Shown piece by piece: positions 26,473-34,578 of a DNA stretch of 53,972 nt. The position numbers and the translations under genes are program-made. Each line of letters opens with the position of its first letter. Positions within the stretch are counted from its first letter, which is position 1. This DNA comes from Clostridiaceae bacterium (GTDB lineage Bacteria; Bacillota; Clostridia; Oscillospirales; Acutalibacteraceae). The stretch covers positions 1 to 53,972 of the forward strand of contig JAEDLK010000008.1 in the NCBI GenBank assembly GCA_016295355.1. The letters run 5' to 3'. Below the pieces are notes generated by a model. The model was not told the origin of the DNA. It did not search any database and was given only the letters and a program-made list of their open reading frames with translations.

Positions 26473-27639
26473 TCATTCGTCTTCACAGTCACACAATGCA
26501 TAAATACCGGCAATCAACCGTTTGGCGGCATACACAAAAGAGGCTTTATCGGCTTTTTCATCTGCCGAGTGTTCACGGAAGCCGGCAAGGCTGACAGAAT
26601 CAATGGTGGGAATACCGGCAGCGGTAGTGTAAGCAGAATCGGCACCGCCTTTACAGGTGACAGCTACAAGTTCTTCCCCGAAGGCTTGCTTGACGGCTTT
26701 TGCAAAGCATTCAAACAAAGCCGCATTTTTCTCGGAGTATTCCATTGGGATGCGTTCGCTGATGGTTTCAAGGGTGCAGTGCGTGCCCGGCACATGAATC
26801 GTATCGGCAATTTCTTGCAGCTCTTTACGGGCAAGAGCTATATCATTTTTCGTTTTGACACGGACATCGACAGTAAAAGAACAATGTGCCGGTACACCAT
26901 TCGGCGCGGTTCCGCCTTCAATTGTTCCCACATTATAGGAGAGATGATCGCTGGTCGGAATCGCTTCAATAGAGAGAATTTTATGAGCGGCTTCGGTAAT
27001 AGCGTTGATGCCTGTTTCTTTCATGCAGGCGTGTGACGCTTTTCCGTGTACATGAAAACGCAGTTGAAGGATGCCATAGCGTTGAGTGGTCACATGGTTT
27101 TTCTCTGACGATTCCAGGTTAAAAAAGGCTTTGGCGCCTGCCGCTTGTCGGCACATAAACGCAAGAGACTTTTTATCGGTTAAAACGGAAGAAACCTCCT
27201 CGTCCGATTGTAAAATCAGCCGGATAGAGGCCTTTTTGAAACCGATTTCCTGTAAAGAGGCCATGCACAACAGTGCCAACGCAATACCGCCCTTGCAATC
27301 CGACACACCGGGGCCGTATAAGTATTGTGCATCCTCTTTGACCGGCGGATAACCGAACAAACCTTTAGGATGAACGGTGTCCATGTGAGCCGACAGACAG
27401 ATAAGGGGCAGAGAATCATCCTGATTATAGGTCAGCGCCGCTACATTGCCGGCATGATCAAATTCTTCCACAACACTTTCATAGCCGTGCGTGTTTGCGT
27501 GTTTAAGAAGGTAGGCCAGCACGCGGTCAACACCTTCTTTGTCGTATGAGTTGCTTTCAATGTTGCACAAATCAATCAAAAGGGCTAAATACTCGTCCTT
27601 TAAGCGGTCAACTGTGTTAAAACAGGCATCTATAGACAT
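26473..27639 (-). CDS. M20 family metallopeptidase (glutamate carboxypeptidase/ArgE-DapE type)
   Basis: 388 residues. Zinc ligands and catalytic residues appear as SAHMDTVHP (His-x-Asp), GPGVSDCKGG (bridging Asp), LQSDEEVSS (catalytic and ligand Glu), FNLESSE, and a late His in FREHSADE. The dimerisation lid is in the middle (RYGILQLRFHVHGKASHA). It resembles the carboxypeptidase G2-like group, which removes C-terminal glutamate or cleaves small peptides. Start at 27639 with GAAGGGTGAT upstream. It is 58 bp after jag on the same strand and could be the last gene of the rpmH cluster transcript. Confidence 0.88.
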   Translation of the reverse strand: MSIDACFNTVDRLKDEYLALLIDLCNIESNSYDKEGVDRVLAYLLKHANTHGYESVVEEFDHAGNVAALTYNQDDSLPLICLSAHMDTVHPKGLFGYPPVKEDAQYLYGPGVSDCKGGIALALLCMASLQEIGFKKASIRLILQSDEEVSSVLTDKKSLAFMCRQAAGAKAFFNLESSEKNHVTTQRYGILQLRFHVHGKASHACMKETGINAITEAAHKILSIEAIPTSDHLSYNVGTIEGGTAPNGVPAHCSFTVDVRVKTKNDIALARKELQEIADTIHVPGTHCTLETISERIPMEYSEKNAALFECFAKAVKQAFGEELVAVTCKGGADSAYTTAAGIPTIDSVSLAGFREHSADEKADKASFVYAAKRLIAGIYALCDCEDE

Positions 27640-27696
27640 AAGACAATCACCCTTCTTAAATAGAAAAAGCAGGAAGTCCTTACCCTGATATCTGCA

Positions 27697-28695
27697 TTAA
27701 CGAATTTTTCCGTATAGGGGAAAATCGCTTGAATCTATGACCGGTTCGCGGTTTGCATCAACGGTTTGTGTCTTAGCGGATGTCGACCGATCGGAACAGT
27801 GTTTATCCTGGTTGCGGTCACACAAACCGGCTTTGCGGGATGGACGGTTTGAACCGCCTTCGGGGCTGATAACCACACGACGAGAGGCACCTTCACCGAC
27901 GGAATTGGAAACCACCCCTCCGATTTCCTGAACGGCGGTATGAATGATGCGTCTTTCGTATGGATTCATAGGCTCTAAGGAACGACTGCGGCCGGTGCGC
28001 AAAACCTGGTTGGAAATGCGATTGGCCAAGGAAACCAGTGTTCTTTCTCTCTTTTCACGGTAATTTCCAATGTCCAAAGCGACTTTGAAATAACCGTTAG
28101 AGCTTCCGGCAGCCAAGGAGGACAAATACTGTAAAGCATCCAGCGTTTCGCCGCGGTGGCCGATAACCACACCTAAGCCCTCGCCCAATAGCATAATTTT
28201 TGCACCGCCATCACGCAAGGCAACCTGAATCTCAATATTTTCACAGCCTAAACCCTTCAAAACGGTTTGGACATAGGCCACGGCTTTGGCGGCAGGGCTG
28301 TTTGCCTCTAAATCAGCGGCAGCGACGGGCTCACTGTAAACCGGCTCGTCCTTACGAACGGTCTTGTCCTGGGAAGCGGACTTGGCCGGTCTGGCTTCTT
28401 TGGCAGGTTCGTTGTTTTTAACAGGCGCTTTTGATTCTTTCTTGCCGGCCGGTTTAACAGGACGGCTTGTCTTCTCCTCTGCCTTTTTGCGCTCCTTTGG
28501 CTTAACGGGATCGGGCAGTTCAATGAAAGCACGAACGACGGCTTTACTGCCACCGAACAGGCCGAGAACCTTGGGTTTGGGCATTTCCAAAACATCAAAT
28601 TGAATATCGGCGTCGGCATCGGCGTTCAGCAACGCAATGGCGTTTTCTTTTGCTTCTTCTATTGTATCGGCTGTGCCGGTAGCTTCTTTAATCAC
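27697..28695 (-). CDS. jag: RNA-binding protein Jag/KhpB (SpoIIIJ-associated)
   Basis: 332 residues: Jag-N domain (residues 1-50, with LGLFGGSKAVVRAF), a long lysine/proline/alanine-rich linker of low complexity (about 65-130), a KH domain (LGVVIGHRGETLDALQYLSS; here V-V-I-G-H-R-G in the GxxG loop) and an R3H domain (LEPMNPYERRIIHTAVQ). A C-terminal tail of about 45 polar residues follows the R3H domain. In Gram-positives it binds RNA and affects cell elongation. It lies 17 bp downstream of yidC in the standard order. Confidence 0.94.
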   Translation of the reverse strand: MIKEATGTADTIEEAKENAIALLNADADADIQFDVLEMPKPKVLGLFGGSKAVVRAFIELPDPVKPKERKKAEEKTSRPVKPAGKKESKAPVKNNEPAKEARPAKSASQDKTVRKDEPVYSEPVAAADLEANSPAAKAVAYVQTVLKGLGCENIEIQVALRDGGAKIMLLGEGLGVVIGHRGETLDALQYLSSLAAGSSNGYFKVALDIGNYREKRERTLVSLANRISNQVLRTGRSRSLEPMNPYERRIIHTAVQEIGGVVSNSVGEGASRRVVISPEGGSNRPSRKAGLCDRNQDKHCSDRSTSAKTQTVDANREPVIDSSDFPLYGKIR

Positions 28696-28712
28696 AAGAA
28701 AAACCTCTTTTC

Positions 28713-29657
28713 TTACTCCAGACCGTCTTTGGCGGCCAGCAATTTCTGTTCTTTGGCAGACTGGGCCATTAAAGCCTTGGCCTGCTCTTTAGCAATCATC
28801 TTATAAGGGCCGTGCAGCTCCTGAACGCCTGCCTGAATCAAACCGCCGATCAGCGAGGAGCAAGCCCAGTAAAAGCCCAAACCGGCCGGAGCACTGAAAG
28901 CAATAACCAGCGAAAGTATCGGCATGGTCAACATCATACCGGCCATATTCGGCGCCCCCGGATTGACCCGCTTTTGTTGCAGAAGTGAAATGACACTTGA
29001 GAACATGGCGCAGGCGAAGGACAAGAACGGGATAATCCACAAAATCAAATCATCCTTGGTGACATGTGAGAAGTTCAAGGAAAACTTGGGCGTTTTGGTC
29101 AAATCCAATTTACCGAACAGGTTAAAGTCAATATCCCTGATACCCTCGGCAACAGCGGCAAGGCTTTCGTCTTTTGTTGTGCCGTCCAGCGCCTTTTCAA
29201 TGACAATCAGTTCGGCACGGTAATTCTGCTGGGCATCGGCGGCAATCTTAGCATTATTGAGCGTTTCGGTCGGAATCTGCGGAGCCAAATAGGTGACGGG
29301 GCTGATGACCAGATAGTACACGCACATGATCAAGAGCAAACGAATAATGCTCGGCAAACAGCCGCCGCCCAAGGAAACGTTTTCCTCTTGGTACAACTTG
29401 GAGGTGGCCGCTTGATATTTCTGTCGATCGTCACCGCATTTTTTCTTGAGTTCATCCATCTTGGGCTTGAGCTTAATCTGTTGAACAGAGGCCTTTTGAC
29501 TTTTGATACTTAACGGAATCAGTACAATGTTGATGACCAGCGTGAACAAAAAAATACCGGCCGCAAAACTACCGCCTGTTAAGCCGGTAAAAAAGCGAAG
29601 TACATAGGAAAATACATATTGGTTAATGATATTAAAGACCGGTTGCAGGAATCCCAT
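28713..29657 (-). CDS. yidC: Membrane protein insertase YidC/OxaA
   Basis: 314 residues with about five transmembrane helices (near 5-20, 30-55, 105-130, 190-215 and 238-275). The hydrophilic-groove arginine region is seen in LVINIVLIPLSIKSQKAS. The loop GGGCLPSIIRLLLI corresponds to the conserved CLP motif. As in Gram-positive paralogues there is no large periplasmic domain; unlike SpoIIIJ there is no lipobox at the N-terminus. It inserts membrane proteins with or without Sec. It sits in the rpmH-rnpA-yidD-yidC-jag order. Confidence 0.95.
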   Translation of the reverse strand: MGFLQPVFNIINQYVFSYVLRFFTGLTGGSFAAGIFLFTLVINIVLIPLSIKSQKASVQQIKLKPKMDELKKKCGDDRQKYQAATSKLYQEENVSLGGGCLPSIIRLLLIMCVYYLVISPVTYLAPQIPTETLNNAKIAADAQQNYRAELIVIEKALDGTTKDESLAAVAEGIRDIDFNLFGKLDLTKTPKFSLNFSHVTKDDLILWIIPFLSFACAMFSSVISLLQQKRVNPGAPNMAGMMLTMPILSLVIAFSAPAGLGFYWACSSLIGGLIQAGVQELHGPYKMIAKEQAKALMAQSAKEQKLLAAKDGLE

Positions 29658-29677
29658 TTATTTTCACCATCCTGAAT

Positions 29678-29920
29678 TTATGGTTTTTGTTTATTTGATG
29701 TCTTTTTAGGAGGTACCGGATCATATCCGCCCTTGCAGAAGGGATGACACCGTAAAAGACGCCAAAGGGTCAGCGCACTGCCCTTGAGCACGCCGTGAAC
29801 CTCCAAAGCTTCAATGGCATAAGCCGAACAGGTAGGAATAAAGCGACAACAGGAGGAACCCTTAAGGGGAGAGATGTTTTTTTGATAAAATCGGATCAGA
29901 AACAACAAAATTCGTTTCAT
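29678..29920 (-). CDS. yidD: Membrane protein insertion efficiency factor YidD
   Basis: 80 residues: MKRILLFLIRFYQKNISPLK, the cysteine-containing CRFIPTCSAYAIEA, and LLRCHPFCKGGYDPVP, all hallmarks of the YidD (DUF37) family. The start at 29920 is next to the rnpA stop, so translation is coupled. A longer frame from 29941 would overlap rnpA further and is less likely. It aids YidC-mediated insertion at the inner face of the membrane. Confidence 0.95.
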   Translation of the reverse strand: MKRILLFLIRFYQKNISPLKGSSCCRFIPTCSAYAIEALEVHGVLKGSALTLWRLLRCHPFCKGGYDPVPPKKTSNKQKP

Positions 29921-29921
29921 C

Positions 29922-30260
29922 TTAACATGAATGTACCACACCGGCCTGCAAAAAGCCCCTACGCATTTCTTCGGCTACCAGTGTGCTTTTAACGGATAAA
30001 ATACGGGTGCGGGCCACAAGAACAAGGTCCACACCGGGCAAGAGGTCATTGACATTCTGACGAAACGCAGCAGTCAGTACCCGTCTGGCACGGTTACGAC
30101 AGACGGCGTTGCCGATCTTTTTGCCGGTGGTGATGCCCAGTCTGACGCCGTCGAAGCGGCTACGCATGACATACATGACAAAGTGATCGGATACATACGG
30201 TTTTCCCCGACCGTATAGACGGCGGAAATCTTTGTTTAGCTTGAATTTCTGTACTTTCAT
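29922..30260 (-). CDS. rnpA: Ribonuclease P protein component
   Basis: 112 residues, normal length. The RNA-binding signature appears as RNRARRVLTAAFR, preceded by GITTGKKIGNAV. It forms RNase P with the rnpB RNA, which I did not find here. The start MKVQKFKLNKDFRRLY at 30260 matches the family; the longer frame to 30359 runs into the spacer after rpmH and is rejected. Confidence 0.95.
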   Translation of the reverse strand: MKVQKFKLNKDFRRLYGRGKPYVSDHFVMYVMRSRFDGVRLGITTGKKIGNAVCRNRARRVLTAAFRQNVNDLLPGVDLVLVARTRILSVKSTLVAEEMRRGFLQAGVVHSC

Positions 30261-30368
30261 TGCAAGACCCTTGGACAAAAACTTGTCGAAAAAACCACAG
30301 AAGGGCGTACTTCGATGCAGCAAAGCGGATGACTTTGCTGTATGGAAGTCCGCCCCCACAAGTGGTCA

Positions 30369-30503
30369 TCAGTATGTGAGCTGCTTTCTGCCCTTTGCAC
30401 GGCGACGGGCCAGCACCTTGCGACCGTTGGCAGTTGCCATTCTCTTCAAAAAGCCGTGCTCTTTTTTACGGTGCAATTTCTTCGGCTGATAGGTACGCTT
30501 CAT
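30369..30503 (-). CDS. rpmH: Ribosomal protein bL34
   Basis: 44 residues, starting MKRTYQPKKLHRKKEHGF and ending GRKQLTY, a textbook bL34 of basic composition. The start at 30503 has AAGGAGG at seven-base spacing. It is first in the conserved rpmH-rnpA-yidD-yidC-jag cluster, which normally neighbours dnaA and oriC; here the upstream neighbour is a polysaccharide deacetylase instead. Confidence 0.97.
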   Translation of the reverse strand: MKRTYQPKKLHRKKEHGFLKRMATANGRKVLARRRAKGRKQLTY

Positions 30504-30550
30504 TTTGAGACCTCCTTATTGAAAACTTGTGTAAAAGGGGACAAACGCCC

Positions 30551-30559
30551 TTATACACA
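30551..30559 (+). promoter_or_regulatory. Lone DnaA-box-like 9-mer
   Basis: TTATACACA matches the DnaA box consensus TTATNCACA. It falls just downstream of the -10 of the rpmH promoter, where a bound DnaA could hinder transcription. A single box is not an origin. Confidence 0.4.
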
Positions 30560-30571
30560 TACCACTACGCT

Positions 30572-30600
30572 ATTATACAAAAAAGTCATAGAAAAGTCAA
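30572..30600 (-). promoter_or_regulatory. Promoter of the rpmH cluster
   Basis: On the minus strand: TTGACT (30600-30595), 17-bp spacer, TATAAT (30577-30572), about 70 bp before the rpmH start. It is preceded by A/T-rich sequence. Confidence 0.88.
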
Positions 30601-30917
30601 TACAAATTTAAGGGTTTTGGCTTAAGTCTTAGAGAGCCGAACACCATACGGTGTCGCCGGCCGTCTTTTCGGCATGGCTTGGCGCTCGTCTTGGAAAGGC
30701 GTCAGCCCGGCTGCCGATGCAAGACTTCACCGTACAGAAAATCCGTCGGCAGACACTTCTTCGAACCTTACAAACAGACAATTTTTTGCTTTGACGAAAC
30801 CGTTAAGTGCCGTCACACAGGCGTATGACTTGCGACAAGGTTAAGTCAAACGGATCATTTTCATGTATAAGGCGTGTGGGGTAGGATTCCCTTCTGCTTA
30901 ATGGAAGGCCCGACCTG
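30601..30917. other. Intergenic region with one copy of a dispersed hairpin repeat
   Basis: About 320 bp between the rpmH promoter and the deacetylase gene. It contains no ORF with a ribosome site. Positions 30631-30682 resemble the reverse complement of 40844-40895. The rest (30690-30917) has several short GC-rich palindromic stretches. I could not match it to RNase P RNA, tmRNA, SRP RNA or 6S RNA by eye. Confidence 0.5.
30631..30682 (+). repeat. Dispersed hairpin repeat, copy A
   Basis: AGAGAGCCGAACACC is shared exactly with copy B (reverse strand near 40895). Over about 50 bp the two agree at roughly 42 positions. A hairpin forms around CACC-ATAC-GGTG with an outer GCCG/CGGC pairing and a following CTTTT. 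Confidence 0.65.
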
Positions 30918-31640
30918 TCAGTCTTGCTTTGTCATATAACGCCAAACATCGCCCATGGTCATAAAGCAGTAATTCTCTTTGGCCAAGGCTTCGCAAATGC
31001 GCTCTAAATGGGCAAAGCAATCGTGGAAATCAAAGCCGTATCGGTAGCCGTCTACCTGCAAATTATAGCCGTGGAAGAACATTAAAAACAGGCGATCTTC
31101 GTCACATTCCTCTTTTTTGAAGGCCTCCAGTTTTTCAAAAACAGTCGGGCTTGTCAAATGGGCGTTGATGTCCCAGCGGTAAAAGTCCTTCGGTAAAGAA
31201 AAATCGCCCTTGGTCACACCTGTTCGGGCATATTGAACACCGGTATGTTTTTTGATAATCTCCACCACACGGTCATCGTAGTTTGGATTGCCCTCCGGGT
31301 AAGCCAGTCCGATGACCTCTTGGCCGCTGACACGGCAAAGTGTCTTTCGATCCTCTTCCACCTGACGGATTACCTCGGCATCATTCAGTAAGGTTAATTT
31401 TAGGTGGTTGATGGTGTGACCGGCGATTTCATGACCGGCATAAAGGGCGGGGTAATCCTCTTCTTTTACCCGGTAATGCCGGATGTCGGTGTCGTGCTGA
31501 CGGAAAATGCCACCTGTTCCCATACGGCCGGAATTGATGTTAAAGGTTCCCTTAATGCCGTAGCAGTTCATGATTTCGGTGACCTTGAAATCGTCCAGCG
31601 TGCCGTCGTCAATGCTGAAAACCATGATTTTTTTGCCCAT
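30918..31640 (-). CDS. Polysaccharide deacetylase (NodB-like, CE4)
   Basis: 240 residues, cytoplasmic by sequence (no signal peptide). The NodB core is seen as VFSIDDGTLDDF (catalytic Asp and metal Asp), AGHTINHLKL (metal His pair, HxxxxH-like), GLAYPEGNPN and the C-terminal FFHGYNL. This group of short deacetylases acts on small glycans or peptidoglycan fragments; the substrate is unknown. The start at 31640 follows GGAGTGATT; the frame from 31646 would use TTG. It is seven bases downstream of the DUF4886 gene and shares its promoter. Confidence 0.82.
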   Translation of the reverse strand: MGKKIMVFSIDDGTLDDFKVTEIMNCYGIKGTFNINSGRMGTGGIFRQHDTDIRHYRVKEEDYPALYAGHEIAGHTINHLKLTLLNDAEVIRQVEEDRKTLCRVSGQEVIGLAYPEGNPNYDDRVVEIIKKHTGVQYARTGVTKGDFSLPKDFYRWDINAHLTSPTVFEKLEAFKKEECDEDRLFLMFFHGYNLQVDGYRYGFDFHDCFAHLERICEALAKENYCFMTMGDVWRYMTKQD

Positions 31641-31646
31641 AGTCAA

Positions 31647-32939
31647 TCACTCCTTAATGTCGGTCGGTGCCGACGGTGTTATTTTTTCGTCGGGTATCGG
31701 TTGCGCCGTTGCGGTAGGGACGGCCGTTTTTCTCTTTTTTAAGCGGACGATCAAGAGAATCATTGTAACACCGCCTATCAGAACGGCACCGCCGATACAA
31801 ACGGGCAAAACGGGGAAGGAGGACGCTTTTTCCTCGGGCTCCGGTTTGACATAGACCACCTTAAGGCCGTCGAGAGCGCCTACATCGATTTTACGAACGG
31901 TCTGTGGAACATAGACGGTTTGAATGCCGTAGGCGTCGGCATAAATATGTTTATTAATACCGGTCACGGTTTTTCCGCCCAGGGTGGTTGGAATGGTGAC
32001 TTCGCCGTTTTCGGGGACAGGACGGGAGTCCTTATAAATGATGACACCGTTTTCATCGCCAAAGGCACGAATGCCGTTTTCATAAAGGGTGGATTGTTCA
32101 CCCGTCACGACCTCGTGAGCGATTTCTTGGAGTAGGGATGCATCCTTCATGTAATCGGTAAAGGAGGTTTTGCGACAGTCAACACCGAAGATGGACTCTA
32201 CGAAAACACAGCCGGTCAAATAGCTGCCGGTTTTGTTCATGTGGCTGATGAGATCATTATACACGGTGGGGTTGCCTTGATAACTGGGGTCATAGCCGAA
32301 TTCATCCACGGCCGTTTGCACCGCTTTGCCGAACGGAATAATCGGGATATTGCCCAATAATGCAGAGGCCTTTCGATAGTTCTCTTCGATTTCCTTAAAC
32401 ATATCGGCAGTGGTGTCATAATACACAACGGTGTATTCGCCGCCGCCGTGACAAGCCTCTTCACAGAACGCCCAGGTTTGGTGAATCATGAACTTGGCGT
32501 TTGGCTGTTGGACCCGCACATAGTCGGCCAATTTGGTTAAATAGGGGTTCTCGGGAGTGTAGTAGGTGGAGAAATCCTGACAGCCGGAGGGACTTTGCTG
32601 AAAGGTGATGATGTCATACTGCTTGGCGGCCAAGACCTCTTTCAGGGTCATATATTTCCAGTCACAATTGCCGTCCACAAACAGCACATAGTCGGGGATG
32701 TCATTCTCATATTTGTAAACATGCATTTTCAGCGTGCAACCGGGATAATACAGACTGGTGACTTCGACCTTGATACCGAGCCCCCGGGCAATACGGGAAA
32801 CATATTCGGTCGTGTCGTTGGAGTAACTGTTGCCGATGGCCAAAATTTTCAGCGGTTCATCGTCGGCCGACACCGGCAGGCCGGGCAGACAGGAAAGCAT
32901 TAAGACAAGTGCCAAACACAAGCAAAGAAATCGTTTCAA
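31647..32939 (-). CDS. Secreted membrane-anchored DUF4886 protein (SGNH-like)
   Basis: 430 residues. Signal peptide LKRFLCLCLALVLMLSCLPG ending near VSADDEP. The DUF4886 domain starts LKILAIGNSYSNDTTEYVS, where the Ser replaces the GDS nucleophile position of SGNH hydrolases, and includes FQQSPSGCQD. A leucine-rich-repeat-like strand (IQTVYVPQTVRKIDVGAL) follows. One C-terminal transmembrane helix (about residues 385-408) is followed by KKRKT and a Pro/Thr tail, so the enzyme faces outward. The frame opens at 32972, but the strong promoter covers that point; TTG at 32939 has AGGGAG nine bases upstream. It probably acts on surface glycans; that is inferred. Confidence 0.75.
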   Translation of the reverse strand: MKRFLCLCLALVLMLSCLPGLPVSADDEPLKILAIGNSYSNDTTEYVSRIARGLGIKVEVTSLYYPGCTLKMHVYKYENDIPDYVLFVDGNCDWKYMTLKEVLAAKQYDIITFQQSPSGCQDFSTYYTPENPYLTKLADYVRVQQPNAKFMIHQTWAFCEEACHGGGEYTVVYYDTTADMFKEIEENYRKASALLGNIPIIPFGKAVQTAVDEFGYDPSYQGNPTVYNDLISHMNKTGSYLTGCVFVESIFGVDCRKTSFTDYMKDASLLQEIAHEVVTGEQSTLYENGIRAFGDENGVIIYKDSRPVPENGEVTIPTTLGGKTVTGINKHIYADAYGIQTVYVPQTVRKIDVGALDGLKVVYVKPEPEEKASSFPVLPVCIGGAVLIGGVTMILLIVRLKKRKTAVPTATAQPIPDEKITPSAPTDIKE

Positions 32940-32965
32940 TCGTATCCGCTCCCTACAATTCATTC

Positions 32966-32994
32966 TTGACATTATTATAGGCTAACCGTATACT
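32966..32994 (+). promoter_or_regulatory. Plus-strand promoter of the CBM9-like gene
   Basis: TTGACA (32966-32971), 17-bp spacer, TATACT (32989-32994). The leader to the GTG start would be about 24 nt and holds TTAAGGAGG. Confidence 0.85.
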
Positions 32995-33002
32995 ATTTGC
33001 AA
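32974..33002 (-). promoter_or_regulatory. Minus-strand promoter, overlaps a plus-strand promoter
   Basis: TTGCAA (33002-32997), 17-bp spacer, TATAAT (32979-32974), reading toward the DUF4886 gene. It occupies almost the same DNA as the opposite promoter at 32966-32994. Confidence 0.85.
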
Positions 33003-33024
33003 GGAAAACTTTAAGGAGGTTTTT

Positions 33025-33624
33025 GTGGTGGTTACGATTAAAAAACAGGATAATCAGTTTGCCGAACCTATGCGGATTGCGTGTGAGGATTGGGGTAAGT
33101 ATGACTACAAACCGACGGTTACGGCTTATATCAGTTATGATGATGCCGGTTTTTGCGTGCGGTATGTTATCACCGAATCCGATCCGACACGGGTGTACAC
33201 CCATCATTTTGATCCGGTACATAAGGATAGCTGTGCTGAGTTCTTTGTGAACTTTGATCCCGAACATTCCGACCGGTATATCAATTTTGAGGTCAATGCC
33301 AATGGGGCAATGAATCCGGCCTTCCGGAAGGATCGGTACATTTTCGAACCGCTGAAGGTCGAAGAAATTGAGAGCTTTGATATTAAGGTTAACATTGAAC
33401 CCGATCAGTGGACTGTGTCTTATCATATCCCCTTTAACTTCATCAAAAAGTATTATCCGCAGTTTGATATTAAGACCTGTCGGTATGTTGTCGGCAATTT
33501 GTATAAATGCGGGGATGAAACGCCGGTGTATCATCTGCTGTCCTATTTCCCGATGCCGGACGGCGATGACGATTTTCATCAACCGTCTACCTTTAGAACG
33601 ATTGCCGTTCAGCCGGACGAATAA
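33025..33624 (+). CDS. Carbohydrate-binding family 9-like protein (CBM9-like)
   Basis: 199 residues, no signal peptide. The pattern WGKYDYKPTVTAYISYDD, DPVHKDSCAEFFVNF, YINFEVNANGAMN and VSYHIPFNFI resembles the CBM9-like family (formerly DUF1083) that binds sugar chain ends. As a cytoplasmic stand-alone protein its role is not known. GTG at 33025 or 33028 fits AAGGAGG at 33013-33019. It is monocistronic between the overlapping promoters and a strong terminator. Convergent with the AraC-type regulator. Confidence 0.72.
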   Translation: MVVTIKKQDNQFAEPMRIACEDWGKYDYKPTVTAYISYDDAGFCVRYVITESDPTRVYTHHFDPVHKDSCAEFFVNFDPEHSDRYINFEVNANGAMNPAFRKDRYIFEPLKVEEIESFDIKVNIEPDQWTVSYHIPFNFIKKYYPQFDIKTCRYVVGNLYKCGDETPVYHLLSYFPMPDGDDDFHQPSTFRTIAVQPDE

Positions 33625-33639
33625 TTCATAATACGATCA

Positions 33640-33678
33640 AGCCACGCCTTTGGATACCTGCCGAGGCGTGGCTTTTTA
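33640..33678. terminator. Intrinsic terminator
   Basis: 10-bp stem AGCCACGCCT/AGGCGTGGCT with a 14-base loop and a T5 tract. It ends the CBM9-like transcript and faces the convergent AraC gene. Confidence 0.85.
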
Positions 33679-33690
33679 TGTGATATATGT

Positions 33691-34578
33691 TTACGGCTGT
33701 TCCTTCGGATCAAACAGAACCGAGTTGCGGTATTGCTTGGGGGTCATTTGGGTCTGCTTTTTGAAAACCCGACAAAAATAATGCGGGTTGTCATAGCATA
33801 AAAACTCCGAAATGCGTGCAACGGAATAGCGTTCTTTACGAATGAGGTATTTGGCTTCTTTGATTTTCAGTTCGGTCAAATACTGGGTGATGGTACGGCC
33901 GGTATTTTTTTTGAAGTGAGCCGAAAGGTAGGCACGGGAAAAACCAAGCTCCTGACATAGGCTGTCCACGCTGATGCGACTGTAAACACTGTCGTTGAGT
34001 CGTTCCATCATGCGGCGCGTCAAACGGTCGGCGTGATCGTCTACAGGACTTTTGGGGGAGGACAGGCGTCCGTAGCGCCGCAATTTGAGCAAAAACAGTT
34101 CTAAATTCAAGCGAATCAGTTGTTCGCCGTCAAACGGAGCGTCCTCTCTTTTGCGCAGACCGACGGCATAGGGGCTGTCATGGTTTAGGTAATAGGTATC
34201 CTGGCCGGCTGTGATGATTTCTCCTATATAGGGTCGCAGGGGGGTGGGGACGGTCATGTGCTTGCCGGCAAAGAAGTTCATGGCCTGCGAGCGGCAACAA
34301 AAGCACACGATAAAGACATTGGGCGGATCGTTTGGGTCGGCGCGCAGAGCATGGAATTCCTGCGGTTTGTGAAAGACCACCTCACCGACACGCAAATCAA
34401 AGGCTCGCTCTCCGGCTGTAACCACGGCGGTGCCTTTATCCACATAGACAAGTTCCCAAAAATCGTGGGTTTCTCCGTCAAAGCAAAAATCTGATTTGAA
34501 CTCAAAATAATGAATGGATTGAATCCGGCTGATGCTGATAACCTGTTGAAGGGTTTGACTGGTGAACTGCGCTTTCGT
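33691..34578 (-). CDS. AraC-family regulator, apparent ACG start
   Basis: 295 residues if started at ACG (34578). The first canonical start in frame (GTG, 34443) lies 45 codons inside and would remove the first half of the N-terminal cupin sugar-sensing domain. Upstream of it the frame encodes HYFEFKSDFCFDGETHDFWE and LVYVDKG, typical of the AraC ligand domain. AGGAGGTG (34593-34586) lies seven bases before ACG. No ATG, GTG or TTG is in frame between, and a TGA lies three codons before the ACG. The C-terminus has two helix-turn-helix motifs (ISVDSLCQELGFSRAYLSAH and ARISEFLCYDNPHYFCRVFK). It is divergent from the PIG-L to GH20 gene set and is the likely local regulator. Confidence 0.8.
   Translation of the reverse strand, partial: TKAQFTSQTLQQVISISRIQSIHYFEFKSDFCFDGETHDFWELVYVDKGTAVVTAGERAFDLRVGEVVFHKPQEFHALRADPNDPPNVFIVCFCCRSQAMNFFAGKHMTVPTPLRPYIGEIITAGQDTYYLNHDSPYAVGLRKREDAPFDGEQLIRLNLELFLLKLRRYGRLSSPKSPVDDHADRLTRRMMERLNDSVYSRISVDSLCQELGFSRAYLSAHFKKNTGRTITQYLTELKIKEAKYLIRKERYSVARISEFLCYDNPHYFCRVFKKQTQMTPKQYRNSVLFDPKEQP

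Noticed and set aside
30504..30917. Replication origin upstream of rpmH
   Set aside because: Only one DnaA box is seen, no box cluster, and no dnaA/dnaN genes adjoin it.
30690..30917. Structured housekeeping RNA (RNase P, 6S, tmRNA or SRP RNA)
   Set aside because: The conserved sequence cores of these RNAs were not found on either strand.
33691..34443. AraC gene starting at GTG 34443
   Set aside because: This would remove the first part of the cupin domain, and no ribosome site precedes that codon.
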